Shown one piece after another: positions 1 to 13,442 of a stretch of DNA of 64,000 nt. A program made the translations under genes and the position numbers. Positions within the stretch are counted from its first letter, which is position 1. Every line of letters starts with the position of its first letter. Under the pieces are notes generated by a model. The model saw nothing but the letters and a program-made list of their open reading frames with translations. It did no database searches and was not told where the DNA came from. Origin of the DNA: Seriola aureovittata (lineage: Eukaryota > Chordata > Actinopteri > Carangiformes > Carangidae); the NCBI RefSeq assembly GCF_021018895.1, contig NC_079371.1, positions 13,701,501 through 13,765,500 of the forward strand. Reading direction: 5' to 3'.

Positions 1-265
1 CCTGCTCTCTCTCACTCTCTCTTAACCCACCTGGTCGAGGCAGCTGGCCACCGATTCTGAGTCTGGTTCTGATTGAGGTGTCTGCCTCTCAAAAAAAGGT
101 TTTTCCTTTCCAGTGTTGCCAAGTGTTTGCTCATGGTGGGAATTGTTGGGCCTCTGCCTCTGTAATCAATATTATAAAAAGTACAGTCTAGACCTGCTCT
201 GCATGAAAAGTGTCTTGAGATCATTTCTTTTGTGCTTTGGCACTGACTAAATAAAAATTGAACTG
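1..265 (+). repeat. Retroposon 3' tail, teleost interspersed repeat
   Basis: The stretch reads like the 3' end of a very common teleost retroposon. In order it has a segment on a 'gtcgaggcagctggccaccg' theme, the 'tgctcatggtgggaattgtt' block, a 'gtctagacctgctctgcatg' block, and a terminal 'aataaaaattgaactga', which resembles the family's AATAAAATTGAATTG end. The match to the family is from memory, and whether it belongs to a LINE or to a SINE that borrows the LINE tail is unresolved. The 5' part lies outside the window. No open reading frame is expected in this portion. Confidence 0.7.
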
Positions 266-2310
266 ACATGTTAGCATGCTGATGTGAGCGCAAACCACCA
301 CAGTACCACAAAGTACGGCGTCATTTTCAGTTATATGTGATAATTGTCTCTTACTCTTAAGCTGCACTTGTAACTGTCATAAAGCAATAGCACATTTTTT
401 TTCTACCAGAGTGACTTTTCAATTTACATGCCTTCCAATACAACAAACAACAAATTAAACAGCACATAATGAGATGAGATTATTGAGATTTCATAAGACA
501 ATCATACAACACAATATCTCATTGCCAGATTCTAGAGTGTAACTGACAGTGCAGCTACAGTCGAATGTCAGATATGTTTTCTGAATTGATTCCACCAACA
601 GCAAACATGTTCATTTCAGGTGAAGAAAAGAGGAGGGGGAAGAAACAGGATGAAGGGCCCTCGGCTTGATGATGATAAATGTCACACTTTGAATCATATG
701 TTTTTACTAAAATTATCTGACAGACCAAAGGAAGATTTATGAGTCTGTGGAATATTTGTATTTTTTCTTTGGCTTCACCATGGATGTGCCCTGGCACAGT
801 CAGCATCAATTCAAACACAGCTGGCCTGCTCAGGGAAATTCATCTACCTTCATTAGGAATGCCAAAGTGACTCTGAAGATGCAATTCATTAATCCTCGGC
901 AGTGAACAGTGTTCTTCATATTGTTATGGAAAATCAATGTGATTGAGCTGGAGGGCTGCCAGCATGAGCTTCTTTTGAGGAGCCATGGAACACAGCTCTA
1001 ATTTATGCAGGCAGCATCACCAGATCAAGGAAAAAAAAAAATCCCAAAACACATCAGACAGTGTTAGCCTTACTTAACCACAGGGTCAGCATCATCACAG
1101 AACAACAGTGTGTTCACAGTGCAGGTGGGCATCTGACAAAGTGTGAATGAGGATGATAGATGATATTGCAGCACTTGGCTTCTTCCTGCAGTTTGCTCTG
1201 TCTTGAAGCTACAGGTCCTCAGCTCACCCACATGCTGTAAATGATCATGAGCCACAAGACATAGATGCCAGTGAACTGATGATGCTGTTGCTACCTTGCA
1301 TTCATTACCTGTTAAACAAACATTTAAACTACAGAAGCATAATGATACGTAGTGATAAAACGCACTTGAAAAAAGTAGAATATTTATCACCTGCTGTATG
1401 TGGTGGTTTATCATTATATATACTGGACATATTTTTTCCATCTGTAATTTACTTGATGTTATCATGACATAGGATCAAATACAAATTTATATGCTTCAAG
1501 GGCAGAGACTAAAGGTAAAGTAACAATAGAAACACAAAACTTCACCACATCACAGCTTCTGTACAGTTGCCTAGACGGGTAAACGCAATACAGAAACCAC
1601 AACATGAATGCAAACGACAAAAGTACATAAATATGAAAAATATAAATAAATTTAAAAAATAATAAATTTAAAAAATAACTGGAGACTCGGTATACACCCT
1701 AACCACTTGGCTATTGGGACTCTCAACTGCTTACATTATTTTGACTGGGAAAGTTTCTGAAGCAGTTTCACAAATAAGTGAAATGTAGGTGCTAGATTCC
1801 TGATTTATGTTGCTATGTGAGTGTCACAAATAACCAATGTTTATCAATGTATTCATATTTTCATATTTATATACTTTTCTCATGCTTTTTTCATTTTCAT
1901 ATCTATTGTTATAGAAATAGTATAGACTTGATTCACTGCTTACTTCTGTTGTGGCTTCCGTTGTGGCTTAATTTGCATTCATGTTGTGGCTTTTGCATTC
2001 ATGTTGTGACTTTTACATTCGTGTTGCTTTTGCCGTAATTATTTTTTATATCTATATTTTGCAATATACAATTCAAATGTTGCACTAATAAGACCCATTG
2101 ATCTGGGAGGCCCCTGAGGAGGGGAATGGTTTCTAAGGGTGTTTTCATATTAAGTATGGTTTCTTCGTACCCTGACTGAGTACCATCACAAAATTAGTTA
2201 TGTTGTCCGCTGCCCCATTAAGCTTGCATATCTACACACTCCAACAGTAGGTGGTAGTATGCACCTAATTGGTTTGTGATCCACTAATAAAGACAAAGAA
2301 GAAGAGAAGT
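266..2310. other. No gene seen; AT-rich sequence
   Basis: I see no coding exon, RNA gene or complete mobile element here. The longest open frames (131 codons or fewer) have no recognisable domain. Low-complexity parts are a poly(A) run near 1,030 and an A/T-rich run at 1,621-1,677. A short CATTCATGTTGTGGCTTTTG-like phrase is repeated two to three times at about 1,950-2,030. Confidence 0.6.
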
Positions 2311-2718
2311 GTCAAGGTTTGTGGTAAGGCTGGACCCAAATGCAACCAACACAAGGGAGTACATACAAAATGTTTTAATAACAACCTCAAAACTCAAAAT
2401 CCAAACAGGGAAAAACTGCAAAAAAACTGGCGAACCAACAGAACAGGAAACCAAAGTACGAGGGCACACAAGGAACAACAACCAGAGACATCAACAGATG
2501 AACCAACAAAGACAAAGGGGAGCTCAGACACTAAATAGACACAAGGGAGGCAAAGATGATTGAACACAGGTGAAACACATTAGGGCGGGGCAGACAATCA
2601 ACAAGCAGGCAAACAGGACCAAGACAGGAAGTACAAACATCAAGAGACACAAGGAAACTACAAAATAAAACAGGAAATGACCAAAATACAAAATGTCTGC
2701 CATGGCAAACCATGACAG
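2311..2718 (-). repeat. Dispersed 0.4 kb element with TGTCA/TGACA ends
   Basis: The left end reads tgtcaaggtttg and the right end caaaccatgaca, so the ends form an imperfect inverted repeat (TGTCA[A/T]GGTTTG). Read on the minus strand, the element ends with an ATTAAA signal, a 'gttgcatttgggtcc' phrase and then the TGACA terminus. This is the pattern of a very abundant teleost repeat that I recognise from memory. Its class is unclear: the TG...CA ends and internal polyadenylation signal suit a solo-LTR-like element, while a retroposon tail is also possible. Open frames crossing it (2,269-2,833) are lysine- and glutamine-rich on one strand and hydrophobic on the other, as expected for biased repeat sequence, and are not genes. 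Confidence 0.65.
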
Positions 2719-5160
2719 AAAAGTACACTTGTGTGCACATTTTAAATAGCAGTCCACTTGCATGTTTTGACACAGTAGTTTTCACGCCTGATACCAATGG
2801 TGCCCAAGTGCACATGAGCTGTACTGGAGACAACCTTTTTCATGTGAAATCAAAGGAACTGGACTCACTATAAAGACTAAGAGTCAGGCAGTGCAAATGC
2901 TTATCTGGAGGTCAACTTTGATTGAACTGCAATATTAAAACTGCCATTTGATATTAAGTAAAATATATACAAAATGTCAAGAGCTCAGGGAGCCCATGGG
3001 TATTCTTTAGCAAAGTCTTAAGAGTCTGGCAGACATCATTTTCAGATTCTGTTGCAGTTCCAAGATTATGTCGAGGATCATTTGAAGTACTTTCAGGGCC
3101 TTGCACACTCCCTAGAATATGTTATATGGTAACTGACGCTGACTGGGAATCATTTCATAGTTTAAATTTTGACATTCAGAGCAACATGTAGCATATAGAC
3201 ACAACAACTGTCTTTCACTTCTCTCTTCAAAGAAAATCTGAGTAAAACTCATGTTTTTGGAGACGAATATTCTTGGGTTCATAAGAGCATTAACTGTAAG
3301 GTAGAAAGTGATTCCTGTTAGTCAGAGAGGATGGGGAACAGAGACAGTAGTTTAAAATAATGTAAGAAGTAATTTATTGTGTAATCACCTGTTGTGCCAG
3401 AATTATTGAAGTCTTGGTAAACCTAGTGGTGATAAATACCTCGTCAGAGCTTTGATTAATCCCTGTTTGTGTCAAATGAATTGGTGAGAATCAGGAAGTC
3501 TGCTTAATGCTAATGAACTTACTTAGCAATGCTGAAAATCAACACTTCCTGAGTTTGTCGTGTAGTTACATGTCAGCAAATTAAACAACCTTTTTTTTTT
3601 AATTACCTGCCAGTGTGGTTCAACTTCATGGGACTTCAAAGCCGGTGTCCGTAAATATTTTATGATCAATATGTCGTTACCATATTGGGTCATGTCATAA
3701 TTTGAAATACAACAACGTGTCTCGTTTACAATTGTTGGAGAGTGGTGGTGGTTTATCACCTTGTCGAGTTGCACCTGTCCTGCCTTGACAATGCCAATAA
3801 AGTCTGTCCTGAGCCAGAGCCAGCTCACTGGCAGTGATGAGTTTCACACTCTTTTTGTATTGTCACACATCAAAATCGTCAGCACGCGCCCAGTAGTGTC
3901 ACACAACAACAGTTACTGTCATGTCTTTCACATTTTGAAATGGCTGATTGATTCAGATAACAGACAGGCTTCAACGCAGCCTTCCACAACAACTGTTCAA
4001 GTTTTCTTCAAATCTCATTTCAATTACCTCTCATCTCTGCAAGGGGTCATCTGTGTGTAGAGCGCAAGGGCCTGTAAAAATTATACTGTAATGTGAAATG
4101 CAGGTTATTAGATTAGGTTTTTAATGGTTTCATGAGGAATTTTAAGTTGTTGGAAAGAGAAAATTGCATCAATTACAAAACAGTTAATTTTTCCAACCTG
4201 TTTCCTGTAATTATAAAAATCTCTGTTGGTGTTGCAAAATCTTAGTAAGTTAATTTGTTATAGCCCATAAGTAAGGCAGCAGCTACATGTATTCATATGG
4301 AGAGTAAACCAGTCCTGGTAAAGACTAACTGGCGTAGCTTAAAAGGCATTTATATTGTCAAAACATAGATTGTGTAGGCATAGAGTACATTGTCTGACTT
4401 TTTATTTTCTTTTTGGTATACTGTGGTCACAGCTGACCCATGACTGGCCAGTACAACTGGATGGACCATTTCACGTTCTCCCTTCCAGCCTCCAATTGGG
4501 AGTTCTAATGAAATTTGAGTCAAAGAGAGCTATGAAAGCCAGTGTGTTCTAATTAAATCGATGGCTAGTTAATTAGCATTTTGGCTAACAACTACCAAAA
4601 AAGTGCCTGAAACATGGTGCAGTGAGAAATCAGCAATAAACACTTCTCCCAACCTCCATCCCCACCACCTTATCGTGAAGTCTGAGATAAATTTTCAACC
4701 ACTTAATAATAAAATAGTTTTTCTGGCCATCAGGATTTTCAACTTATTAGGCACCAAAGGATGTCAGCCTTTGCCCTGTTGGCATCGTATCACTGGGATA
4801 CTTGTGTATGTTTAATTAGTGTTGAGAACTGACAGGCCCACTGCTCCAAGTTCCTTGATGTTTGCTGGTTGCCTTTGGCACCACTGACCACATAATCATT
4901 GCTGGGCACATCAGGGACAGGGCTTGATTTTCAAAGCCTTTCGCCCCAATGATTCACTGTGCATCCATGAGATTGATCACAGTGGTTTATCTGTGGCAAC
5001 ATGTGCTTCATCCCTTCAGATTTGGGAGGTGGTTGCCTGAAGGGGTTGTGTCCTTGCTCCAGCTCTGGCTGAGGCGCCACATGAGCTGAGAGGGGGAGGG
5101 ACACTATGACAGCAATACAGCCACGGCCCGTCAGAAGTTGCCTGTGGCCCCCTTGTGATT
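2719..5160. other. No gene seen; probably single-copy sequence
   Basis: The sequence is AT-rich, with a poly(T) run at about 3,590. The open frames (101 codons or fewer) resemble no protein family known to me and lack splice-site context. I see nothing else to annotate. Confidence 0.55.
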
Positions 5161-5233
5161 AAAGCAGAGAGAGGCAGAAAGAGGGATAGAGGGAGAAGAA
5201 GAATGGGAGAGACAGAGAGAGAGAGAGAGAGAG
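5161..5233 (+). repeat. Polypurine tract with (GA)n core
   Basis: A run of almost pure purines on the plus strand contains an (AG)n core at about 5,214-5,233. It is a simple microsatellite with a purine mirror-like flank and has no coding signal. Confidence 0.85.
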
Positions 5234-7189
5234 GTAGGAAGTGGGAAAAATAAAGATACTATCAACTGTTGCATCAAAAGAGGACAGATAAGTGTGGCCT
5301 AACATTCATTAGGTCTTCAACTCAATTAAACCAAAATTATTTCTTATCTTTCTCCCCTCGGTAAACTGTCAGCATATCAAAAGATTGAAACTTGCTGCAA
5401 GCTTGATGGCAAAATAATATTACAAAGTGTATGAAGGAAGAAAAAAAAAAAACCTCTTTCTGTAAACAAGACTGTGTTTGGCTGCATAAATTCATAATAT
5501 TTCTCTCACATTTAACAAGCGAACAGGAGAAAGCATCTCCACGGTGATTACAAAGAAAGAGTGGAATTTAAATAGATGAGAATAAATGTAGTGGCACTAA
5601 ATCAAAGCAGGAGGTAGTTGCTACTGTTTTTGGTATTCAGAAGATGGTGCTATTTGTTTGAGTATGCATTGTATTCATGAATCTGTTTATTTGCTCCCCG
5701 TGGCTTTCACAGCTGCCCTCTGCAGAAAGATTGTGTTTTATCAACACTGCTTGACACAGCCAGGAGTCCATGTTACAAACATACGCACATTCTATATTAA
5801 TTTGTTGCCGTTTCCAGAAAAACCCCCCCAAAAAAACCAAAACAAAAACAAAACAAAGAAACACAAAATATGTTGATATCAGCACAATGTTGCTTAAATC
5901 GGGGCTCGAGCCACATACAGAATGTCATTGTCATACTAGAGGCATCCTCTATCCACTAACTCTAGTAATACAACCACAACAAATCTTATTTTCTTTATAT
6001 TTATTTCAGCTGTTGTTATTGTAAGCCTTGCCTTGTATCTCCTTTTCCCTTTAATTTACATAGAAAGGCATTTAATGATGTGTACTGCATCATAAGAAGT
6101 TGAAAACAAAGCTGGGACCATCCATGCCATAAAAATATGAGTAAAGTCAAATAAAGAAAGTAATCAGCGTGAGGAGCTGAAATGTTTAAATTGATTAGCT
6201 GTGTGATCTTGGTTCTGCCTCACTGCAGCACTTTGCACCAGTTGCAGACAGGAGAGGGACTTTTTGACTCCAGCAAGAGAGGGAAGAGTTGGGGTAATTT
6301 ACACTAATTTGAGCGAACTCAAATCTCAGAGCCTATTCCACAGGAGACCTCAAGAACACTTTTAGACGGTCAAAAAACTGTGCTAGTGTAGCCAGAAGAA
6401 CAAGATCATTATTTCCATTGCACTTGTTACCACATACTGTAAGCCAGAGACAAGCCCAGAGGGAAGCGAATTGGCATTGATTTTTCTTTAGAAATTGATT
6501 TTTCTCTTCACTGACAACAGTGTGAAAGCTTCAAAAATATATCAACAGGAGTGAATATGAACAGCAGCAGTTCATAAAGTACTTACTCCAACATTTGAAC
6601 CTCTCATCTGGTCATACACAGTGCTCTCAGGGTGGTACATGTCACCCTTTTAAAAATTGGAACTCTCCAAGTTTACAACATTAGAACAGTATGAAATGGT
6701 TATTAAATCAATTCCTTTACTCTGACAGAAAATACTTAACATTTTGAACAAAACTTTTTTTTTTTTTTGCTGCTGAGAACATGATTGCAGCTGAACTGCA
6801 GCTTAAAATAAAAATCTGCTTTAAAATACTCCAGTACTGTAAAAAAAAACAAAAACAAAACAAAACAAGATGCTTTCAGGTGATTTAATTTGCATTTCTG
6901 ATTAAATATAAATCAAACTGTATCATGTTAACATATTTTCAGACCACTTACAATAGAGTTTGATGTCAGTTCAGAAAATTTGTGATGGAAAAAATCTGAT
7001 TCAAAGATTAGGTTTGATGTCAGCTTGCTATGATTCACAGGCTCAGTTTTCTAGAGTAGCCATCTTGTAGAGACATTCCAGCAAGTCCTGCGACCTGAAC
7101 AACCATATGGGTCATTTTGTTCAACCGACTGATACAACCCATGGAAGTATGTCCTAAAATAGTGCCCCTGTGGCAGCACGTGTACCGGA
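5234..7189. other. No gene seen; A-rich low-complexity patches
   Basis: Low-complexity patches are the C8/A-rich run at about 5,820-5,868, a poly(T) run at about 6,755 and an (A)nC run at about 6,841-6,870. No exon or mobile element was recognised. Confidence 0.5.
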
Positions 7190-7545
7190 CCTCAGTTGTC
7201 ATGGTTACAATAATAAACACGTGGACTGTACTGAGAACTGCATACATGCCTTCGTTGCCACAGTTAATATAATAACAGTCATGGCTTGGTTAGGTTTAGG
7301 CACAAATACTACTTGGTTAGATTTAGGAAAAGATTGTGATTTGGGTTACAGTACATTAAACGAAATTTGCTGTCATGGTTACAACAATAATAGAAACAGC
7401 CTAAACTGCAGGTTTCACATGGGAATCAAATGTCGGTCTCCTGTGTCATATTCCATATATTTCGTATATCCATCCCCCCAACCTCCCCGTGCCATGGACT
7501 CTGTCACTCTTTATACTACGTCACCGCACTTTTCCCTAACACAGA
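7190..7545 (+). repeat. Dispersed teleost repeat ('gttaggtttaggcac' family)
   Basis: The phrase ttggttaggtttaggcacaa at about 7,284, followed by ttggttagatttaggaaaag at about 7,314 and 'gggaatcaaatgtcggtctc' at about 7,421, matches the layout of a repeat that is very common in percomorph genomes. This is recognition from memory. Internally, 'tgtcatggttacaa' occurs at about 7,196 and again at about 7,372, a direct repeat spaced about 175 bp apart. The 141-codon open frame across the area is incidental. The outer limits are approximate. Confidence 0.55.
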
Positions 7546-7560
7546 AACTGTTTCAAGGAG

Positions 7561-7870
7561 GTAAGTTTTGCTATTTCCTATGTAGCCAGCGATAGCATTA
7601 ACAGCTGTTTATACCAGTCTAGAGGAAGTTCAGCAACAAACTTTATTCCTTTAGCTTATTTGCGAAGAGCTGTCTTCAGCGGTGGAAACCAACGCCAATG
7701 TGAATTCTTGTCTCTATCGCATCTTTTCTTCTTCTGAAGTTAGCATGCTAACCAGCTAGCCCCAGCCTGTCACTTTCCAATGGCAATTCACTGTAGCCTC
7801 CAATCTGCCCAGAAGACATTGCTGTGTTTAGAGGGTCTATTATGACCTCTTGTCTTGTAAATACAATGTT
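7561..7870 (+). mobile_element. Truncated MITE, same family as 60,829-61,241
   Basis: The copy starts with gtaagttttgctatt, the terminal repeat of the family. It aligns by eye to the reverse complement of the 60.8-61.2 kb copy through 'cattaacagctgttta', 'gttagcatgctaacc', 'gtcactttccaat' and 'cttgtcttgtaaa'. Similarity stops near 7,870, so the distal terminal repeat is missing. The outermost bases of the left terminal repeat (TTT before GTAAG) are also missing. It has no coding capacity and would have needed a transposase supplied in trans. Confidence 0.75.
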
Positions 7871-10800
7871 CGGCAGCAGAAAAAAACGTGCACAGGAAGA
7901 CATAATACCTTCATGTACTAGAATGCATTGCAGTGACCGGCTGTGTGACTGGGAATCTGTTTTAAGTAGAATCAAGGTTTTCCCTGTCTAAACATGGGAC
8001 TGAGCCAGGAAGAGAAAAGAAAATATTCAAGTGAAGCTTTGGACCCAATTCTTCCACTACTAAGAACCTAACAGACATTAACAGACATTAGCAAAGATAA
8101 TTAAGCATAATTTAACAAGGTCTGCATCTGCTTCACATAGAGTCACTTTGCTGGAAGGCTTTTACGGTGAAGGAGCTAAAGGAAGTATTGAGTTGGCATT
8201 GGAACATCACAGAGATGCTAATCTCCGCACCTGTCCACTACTCATGTTTTCTTTTTCCCGCTGTTATGTGCAAAAGGTTATGCAGAAAGCCTAAACTGTT
8301 TTTTTGGGGGATTTAATGGCCATGATACAACACATCATTGTTCTCTCTGCCATCTGTCTGTTTTTTTTTCTTCTGTGAAAAAAAACAACCCCCCCCCCAA
8401 AAAAAAAAAAACACTCACAAAGCATTGTGACTCACAAAGGCACATTGGGGGAGAGGCAGTAGTAAATTACAACATTTCACTGGAAAACAACAGCTATTCT
8501 TCAGAAACATGCAAGACTATCTGGATGGGGAATTTTAAATAAAAGTCTTCCCCAAAGCTCAACATATCCAGCTCCATAGGTATTTACACTTGCACACTGA
8601 CTGAACATGAAGCCCCGAGCTCTCTCGATCCCCTCACGCTCACTTTTACACACACACCCCCTTCTCTCCTTTTCTTACTGCATACGACATGTCTCTTGAA
8701 TGCATTTTTAATGGGAAAGTGTCAATAATTGTTAGTATGTACAACTAAGGCAGAGGGCACCCACAGTTCACATCTGACACATCCACACTTAGTTTATAGG
8801 TCAGCTGACTGCTTTTGACAGTGATTAGCATGGCTTCTCTCCTTGCCATGGCAGCTTCACTTTCTTTGTATAAGGTCGTGTAAATATGCACCATATTAAT
8901 GTAATTATGCAAAACCATCGGGTGCAAAAGCTATCCAGAACTGACATATTCCATTCAATTAGAGGGTACACTGATGTAACTGATGTACTTACGTCCTAGG
9001 AAGTGACACATTCAGCAACAGATTTCATCGCTGTCGGCCAATTTGATACACTCCCAATTTTTCAGCGAGAGAGCATGTATAGAGTGACATGCTGCAAAAA
9101 AAAAATCCAGTGTGGTTCTGAGAAAGCACAGGATTAGTGGGTTTTTCTCTGCCTCTGTTCTTAATATATCCATCAGTGTGCAGGGGACGTAATTATTCCT
9201 GAAAGGTGGAACAAGGAAGTGGCTTTTACGCTTGCAGAAGGCATTCCTCAGAATGATGACCGAAGGAAGTGAGATCAGAAGCAATTAACTACTGAGAGAG
9301 GAAAGTCGCAGGGCTCTAAATCTTATTGCTACGCAGCACTCTGGTTTGTGTTGTTGTTAATTACTTAAGTAGCTCACACAAGTGTGAGAAAATCAGCATT
9401 TTTCTTATCGAATACTCTTTTTGTTTGTCACTACTGGTGTACTTTACGAATGAAAAGGAGGGCGACAAGTTTCACACCACTGTTTTTAATCTGATCCCAG
9501 GCTTCACAAATACTAAGATAGTAACTTCTGTAGTATTTGTGGTATGAAAAATGCTGATTTAAACTGTGTGAAAGTTCATCATCCTAACCTCCCAAATGAA
9601 ACATTTTCAGGGCCGCTGATGTATCCCTGATACCTTCTGTGGTTTAGACTGACAAGCGTTAAATAGCTTGGCAGCGGCTCCTATATGCTCTATTATCACA
9701 AGAGGACATATCGACTGTTCCTGTTTAATGCATCAAGACTCCTCCTGTAGCACCCTGTCTCTGGCCTTCATCTATGATTCATTTTTATTACCCATCATTC
9801 CTGGGACACAGGCCCCCTGAGGCTTCTACATGGCACGTGGGGCGGAGCGGAAGTTAGCTGACACCTAATCTGCTCAATGATGGACTGGTGTTATTTATTG
9901 GATCTCTCGGTGAATCCTGATTCGTTGACGAATGGGGCCAGGAGGAGATCAAGCATTCAGTGTACATAGACAAAACACATAATGTGGTGAAAGCAAGGTT
10001 ACGGGGCAGGCTCTGTTCACATCCTATATTGAAAAATACAATGAAATAAAAATTCATAGCATCCCCATCGCCCCAACGTCTGCCCCCCCCCCCGCCTTGT
10101 GAATATATCCACACAAGTCAAAGCCCAGCAACCAAGCCCTTCTGTATTTCTCAGATTACTTTAAACAAAATCACTTTGACCAACATACAGTGATTCTCTA
10201 TGCTGACAACTCCCCTGCAGATAATTTCCCAGTGTGCCTCTGTGTACATATTCCCTTTCTTCGCCCTCTATCAAATTTAATCAGTCTCAGCTTTCCTCAC
10301 AAGCCGAGGCGGTATGGCCAGAAAAAATGCTACACGACTGACAACAGCCGAACTCTATTAATTCCTCAATCACCATGGCTGTTGGTCCTGTGTAATATTT
10401 GCCTTAGCTTGGAGGGGGGAGTGGGGTATGTAAATTGTGTGAGATATGTTTTAGAATATCAACGATTAGAGATGCTTTCCCCTGTGGCGGGTATCCTCTT
10501 TATCTGTACTGTATGTGTGTTCCTTTGCTTAGCATATGATTGGAATTTATTCAGCTGCAAAGGTCCACTTGTATACATTAATAGTAGATATTCAACATTG
10601 ACCAACAATGTTTTTCATATTGCCTTTATGAAGTCACGCCTTTATGAGACTTATTGCTTATTTGTTTATCCACTGTATGTTAATGTGCCAATTTCTGCAT
10701 AGCAAATGCACCAATTCTCAAATAAATGTCAAACCATGTCAACAAGTTCTGTATCAAATTGATTTATTTGTTTTGGTGCATATGTCTCCCTTTAAATTCA

Positions 10801-11498
10801 AAACCTTCCACCATGCAGGAAACACGGGGCTGTTATAATGGATTGCAGTACAACCTGCACCCTGAAAGGCATTTTTAATTCATTATTCTGTACAAAGGCA
10901 CCTTAATTAATAAGACATGGTCAGGCATTTGGTCAGTGAATAGCCAGTAACTGTAACTGCTAATCTCAAAACCACACTTTGCCGGTTTTAAGTAAATAAT
11001 TAAAAAAGAACCCTTTAGGAAAGCTCCAGCCTGTCTGCCCTGAGAAAAATACAACTCATCACTCATCATTTTAAAACTACTGCTAATTTGTGTAGTTGTT
11101 GTGGTATTTATTTCAGCACCCTTTTTTCAGCAGTTCACTGAGTGTATTGATCCATCAAGTGTTGTTACAGTCATTTTCTGTAATGGATATGCACCAGACT
11201 GAAATAACAATGGAAAAAATATTGTCCTTTTCCAATAAATGCTGTGTGCTACAAATTTATGACTGAAGACCATTAGGGTTAACTTTTTGCATGATGATGC
11301 ATGTACTGTATGTACAGTATTTCCTGGACTGCAAGTGTATTTTAGGCCTTGATTCAATAAATGGCTTTCAGAATGGTAAAATTTTTTTGCTGGCATGTAG
11401 TTATGGGAATGAGGATGTCTCTCGGTGTAAACCATTATGTTTTAGACTAAAAGCTGCGTTTTAGTCTCACCAAGCCCGATGCTAATGCATGCACCTGT

Positions 11499-11522
11499 TC
11501 ACTCACTCACTCACTCACTCAC
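11499..11522 (+). repeat. (CACT)n microsatellite
   Basis: About six perfect tetranucleotide units (actc/cact) sit in otherwise unremarkable sequence. Confidence 0.9.
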
Positions 11523-13396
11523 AGCAAAAACAAAGCCTCCCGGAGATAAAATGTGTTCCAAAGTAATTGAAGGATGGAAGCATCCCCCTTAAAGTCACCC
11601 ATCAAGGACACGCAAGTTTATTTCACATCTCTAATAGTCCCTCCAAGCTCTCACCGAAGACCAGAAAGGGCACATATCTGGAGGATACTGTTGTAGAGTG
11701 TTTCAGGCCTGTCAGGTTTTGACAGCGGCAACAATGAAAACCCGACCAGAATGGGTGCAGGGTGAAAAGAGTCTTTGCAGGTTTATACTTTTCACTCTAT
11801 CTTCTTCCAGAAGACGGAATGGAGGGATGGTGTCTCCTCCAAGGTGCTTGCACCTTTCATTGTCGGATTAATAAATAATCTGTGAAAATGTAGCATTATT
11901 GTAATGGCTTTCAGGCAGCCTGGCTGTGATACTGCAGGTGCATTGGCAGTCTATCTCTTTAAAAATGAATATGTTAAAGAACAGGGTTTCCATTAGCTAA
12001 CCTTTGCATTTCCATTTCACCTTGTTCTCTAGCCCCATGCACTCCAGATAAGTGTTGTGCGCACCCAAAAGTACTGAATGCAAAAAATCAGTGGGAGTAT
12101 ATGTGACTCTTTGGAACTTTATGAGGTCAAAATATCACAAGAATAGAAACGCTACTCAGTTTTCAGCCATAAATGGCTGTTTATTGACTCTAATCCTAAA
12201 ATCAGGATAATATCACAACTGTTAACAGATGTAATTGGTATTTTAAGGGACATTGTCATAGATCAGAAAGAAAACAGGGCATGTCTGTGACCTTGGAACA
12301 CGAGGCATTTTACTTCCTCACAGTAACTGACTGTTGTGACTGATATAAATATCAAGCTTATGTTGCTTGATAGGAATGATGTGCATTAACCAGTGTGAAA
12401 AGCCAGTAACAATAGGCTTCTGTCAAGCAAACAAGAATAGAAATGTCATTCCTGTCAGAGTGGATACTGACCAAAGTTCTCCCTCCGTCTCTCAGTAGCT
12501 GGCTCTCTCTGTCTCCCCCTTGACAGAAACTCACTTTGACGATTTGAAAGGAAGCCTCTGTTTCTTCCATTATTCAAATATTTTAGAGCTTGATATTAGT
12601 GTGAGACCCAGACACCACCTTACGTCAGTGGTGGCCCTGCCTGCATGTGGAAAACCAGCGCTCAGAATGCATTGAAACATTTATGCTGGGTTATTTCTAC
12701 TTCAAGGAATTTTCCTTTTTATTACTACAGTATATTTCTGATGCAACATTCTGCAAATTCATCTGGCTGAATTATTCATTAATTGGAATAAAGTCACTGA
12801 GCATCAGCATGGGCTTCATACTTCCTTAAACATTTATGGCACAGCATCTTCTGTGTTATAATATATTGTATATTTTGCATTTTAGGAAAATGCTCGCGCA
12901 ATATAGTGGCGTTGACATTAAGGAAAACATTAAGAGCCATAAAATAAGTCAGCGCTAATTCAATAAATTCTATTATTATTATTTCATAATGTTAAGTGGA
13001 GGCATGCAGAGAGGGGATCATGGTGTATTGTAACTTATATTACACCACTGCTTTTTGGGGAGTAATAAAGAAACATGATTAGTCTTGCCCTGGAGAGCTG
13101 ACTTGGAGTTTTGCCTAATTCTCCAGTATGCTCATACTGCTCAGTTATCACCTTACGGGTGATTGGAAATGTTTCTTTTTTTTTTTTTTTTTCTCTTTAA
13201 GCGTCACAAATCACTTACGCTGTAAATTAATAGCACAACAGATAGTGAATAGAAAATGAATGTTTTGTTAACGCTTTGCATATTCATTTTCAAAGTCGTT
13301 TAATTTGCGAATGTGCAAATCGCCACACTTGAACTGGTGAAAATCGAGCAATTATCTCAACACCATCTGTGTTCATTCTTAAAACAATACATCAAG

Positions 13397-13442
13397 CACG
13401 TGGTGTGAACTCTTTGTTCTCTTGGCTTGAGGGGTATATAAG
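13397..13442 (+). promoter_or_regulatory. Possible core promoter: E-box and TATA box
   Basis: A canonical TATATAAG box at 13,435-13,442 sits in a GC-flanked setting (ggggtatataag). A palindromic CACGTG E-box lies at 13,397-13,402, 33 bases upstream. Transcription would be expected to start near 13,465. The downstream sequence has no long open frame: the ATG at about 13,461 closes after eight codons. Any transcript would therefore be non-coding or spliced. Such motif pairs also occur by chance in AT-rich DNA. Confidence 0.2.

Noticed and set aside
10190..10702. The longest open frame in the window (170 codons).
   Set aside because: No recognisable domain, ordinary AT-rich codon content and no splice or promoter support. 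This is expected by chance in 64 kb.
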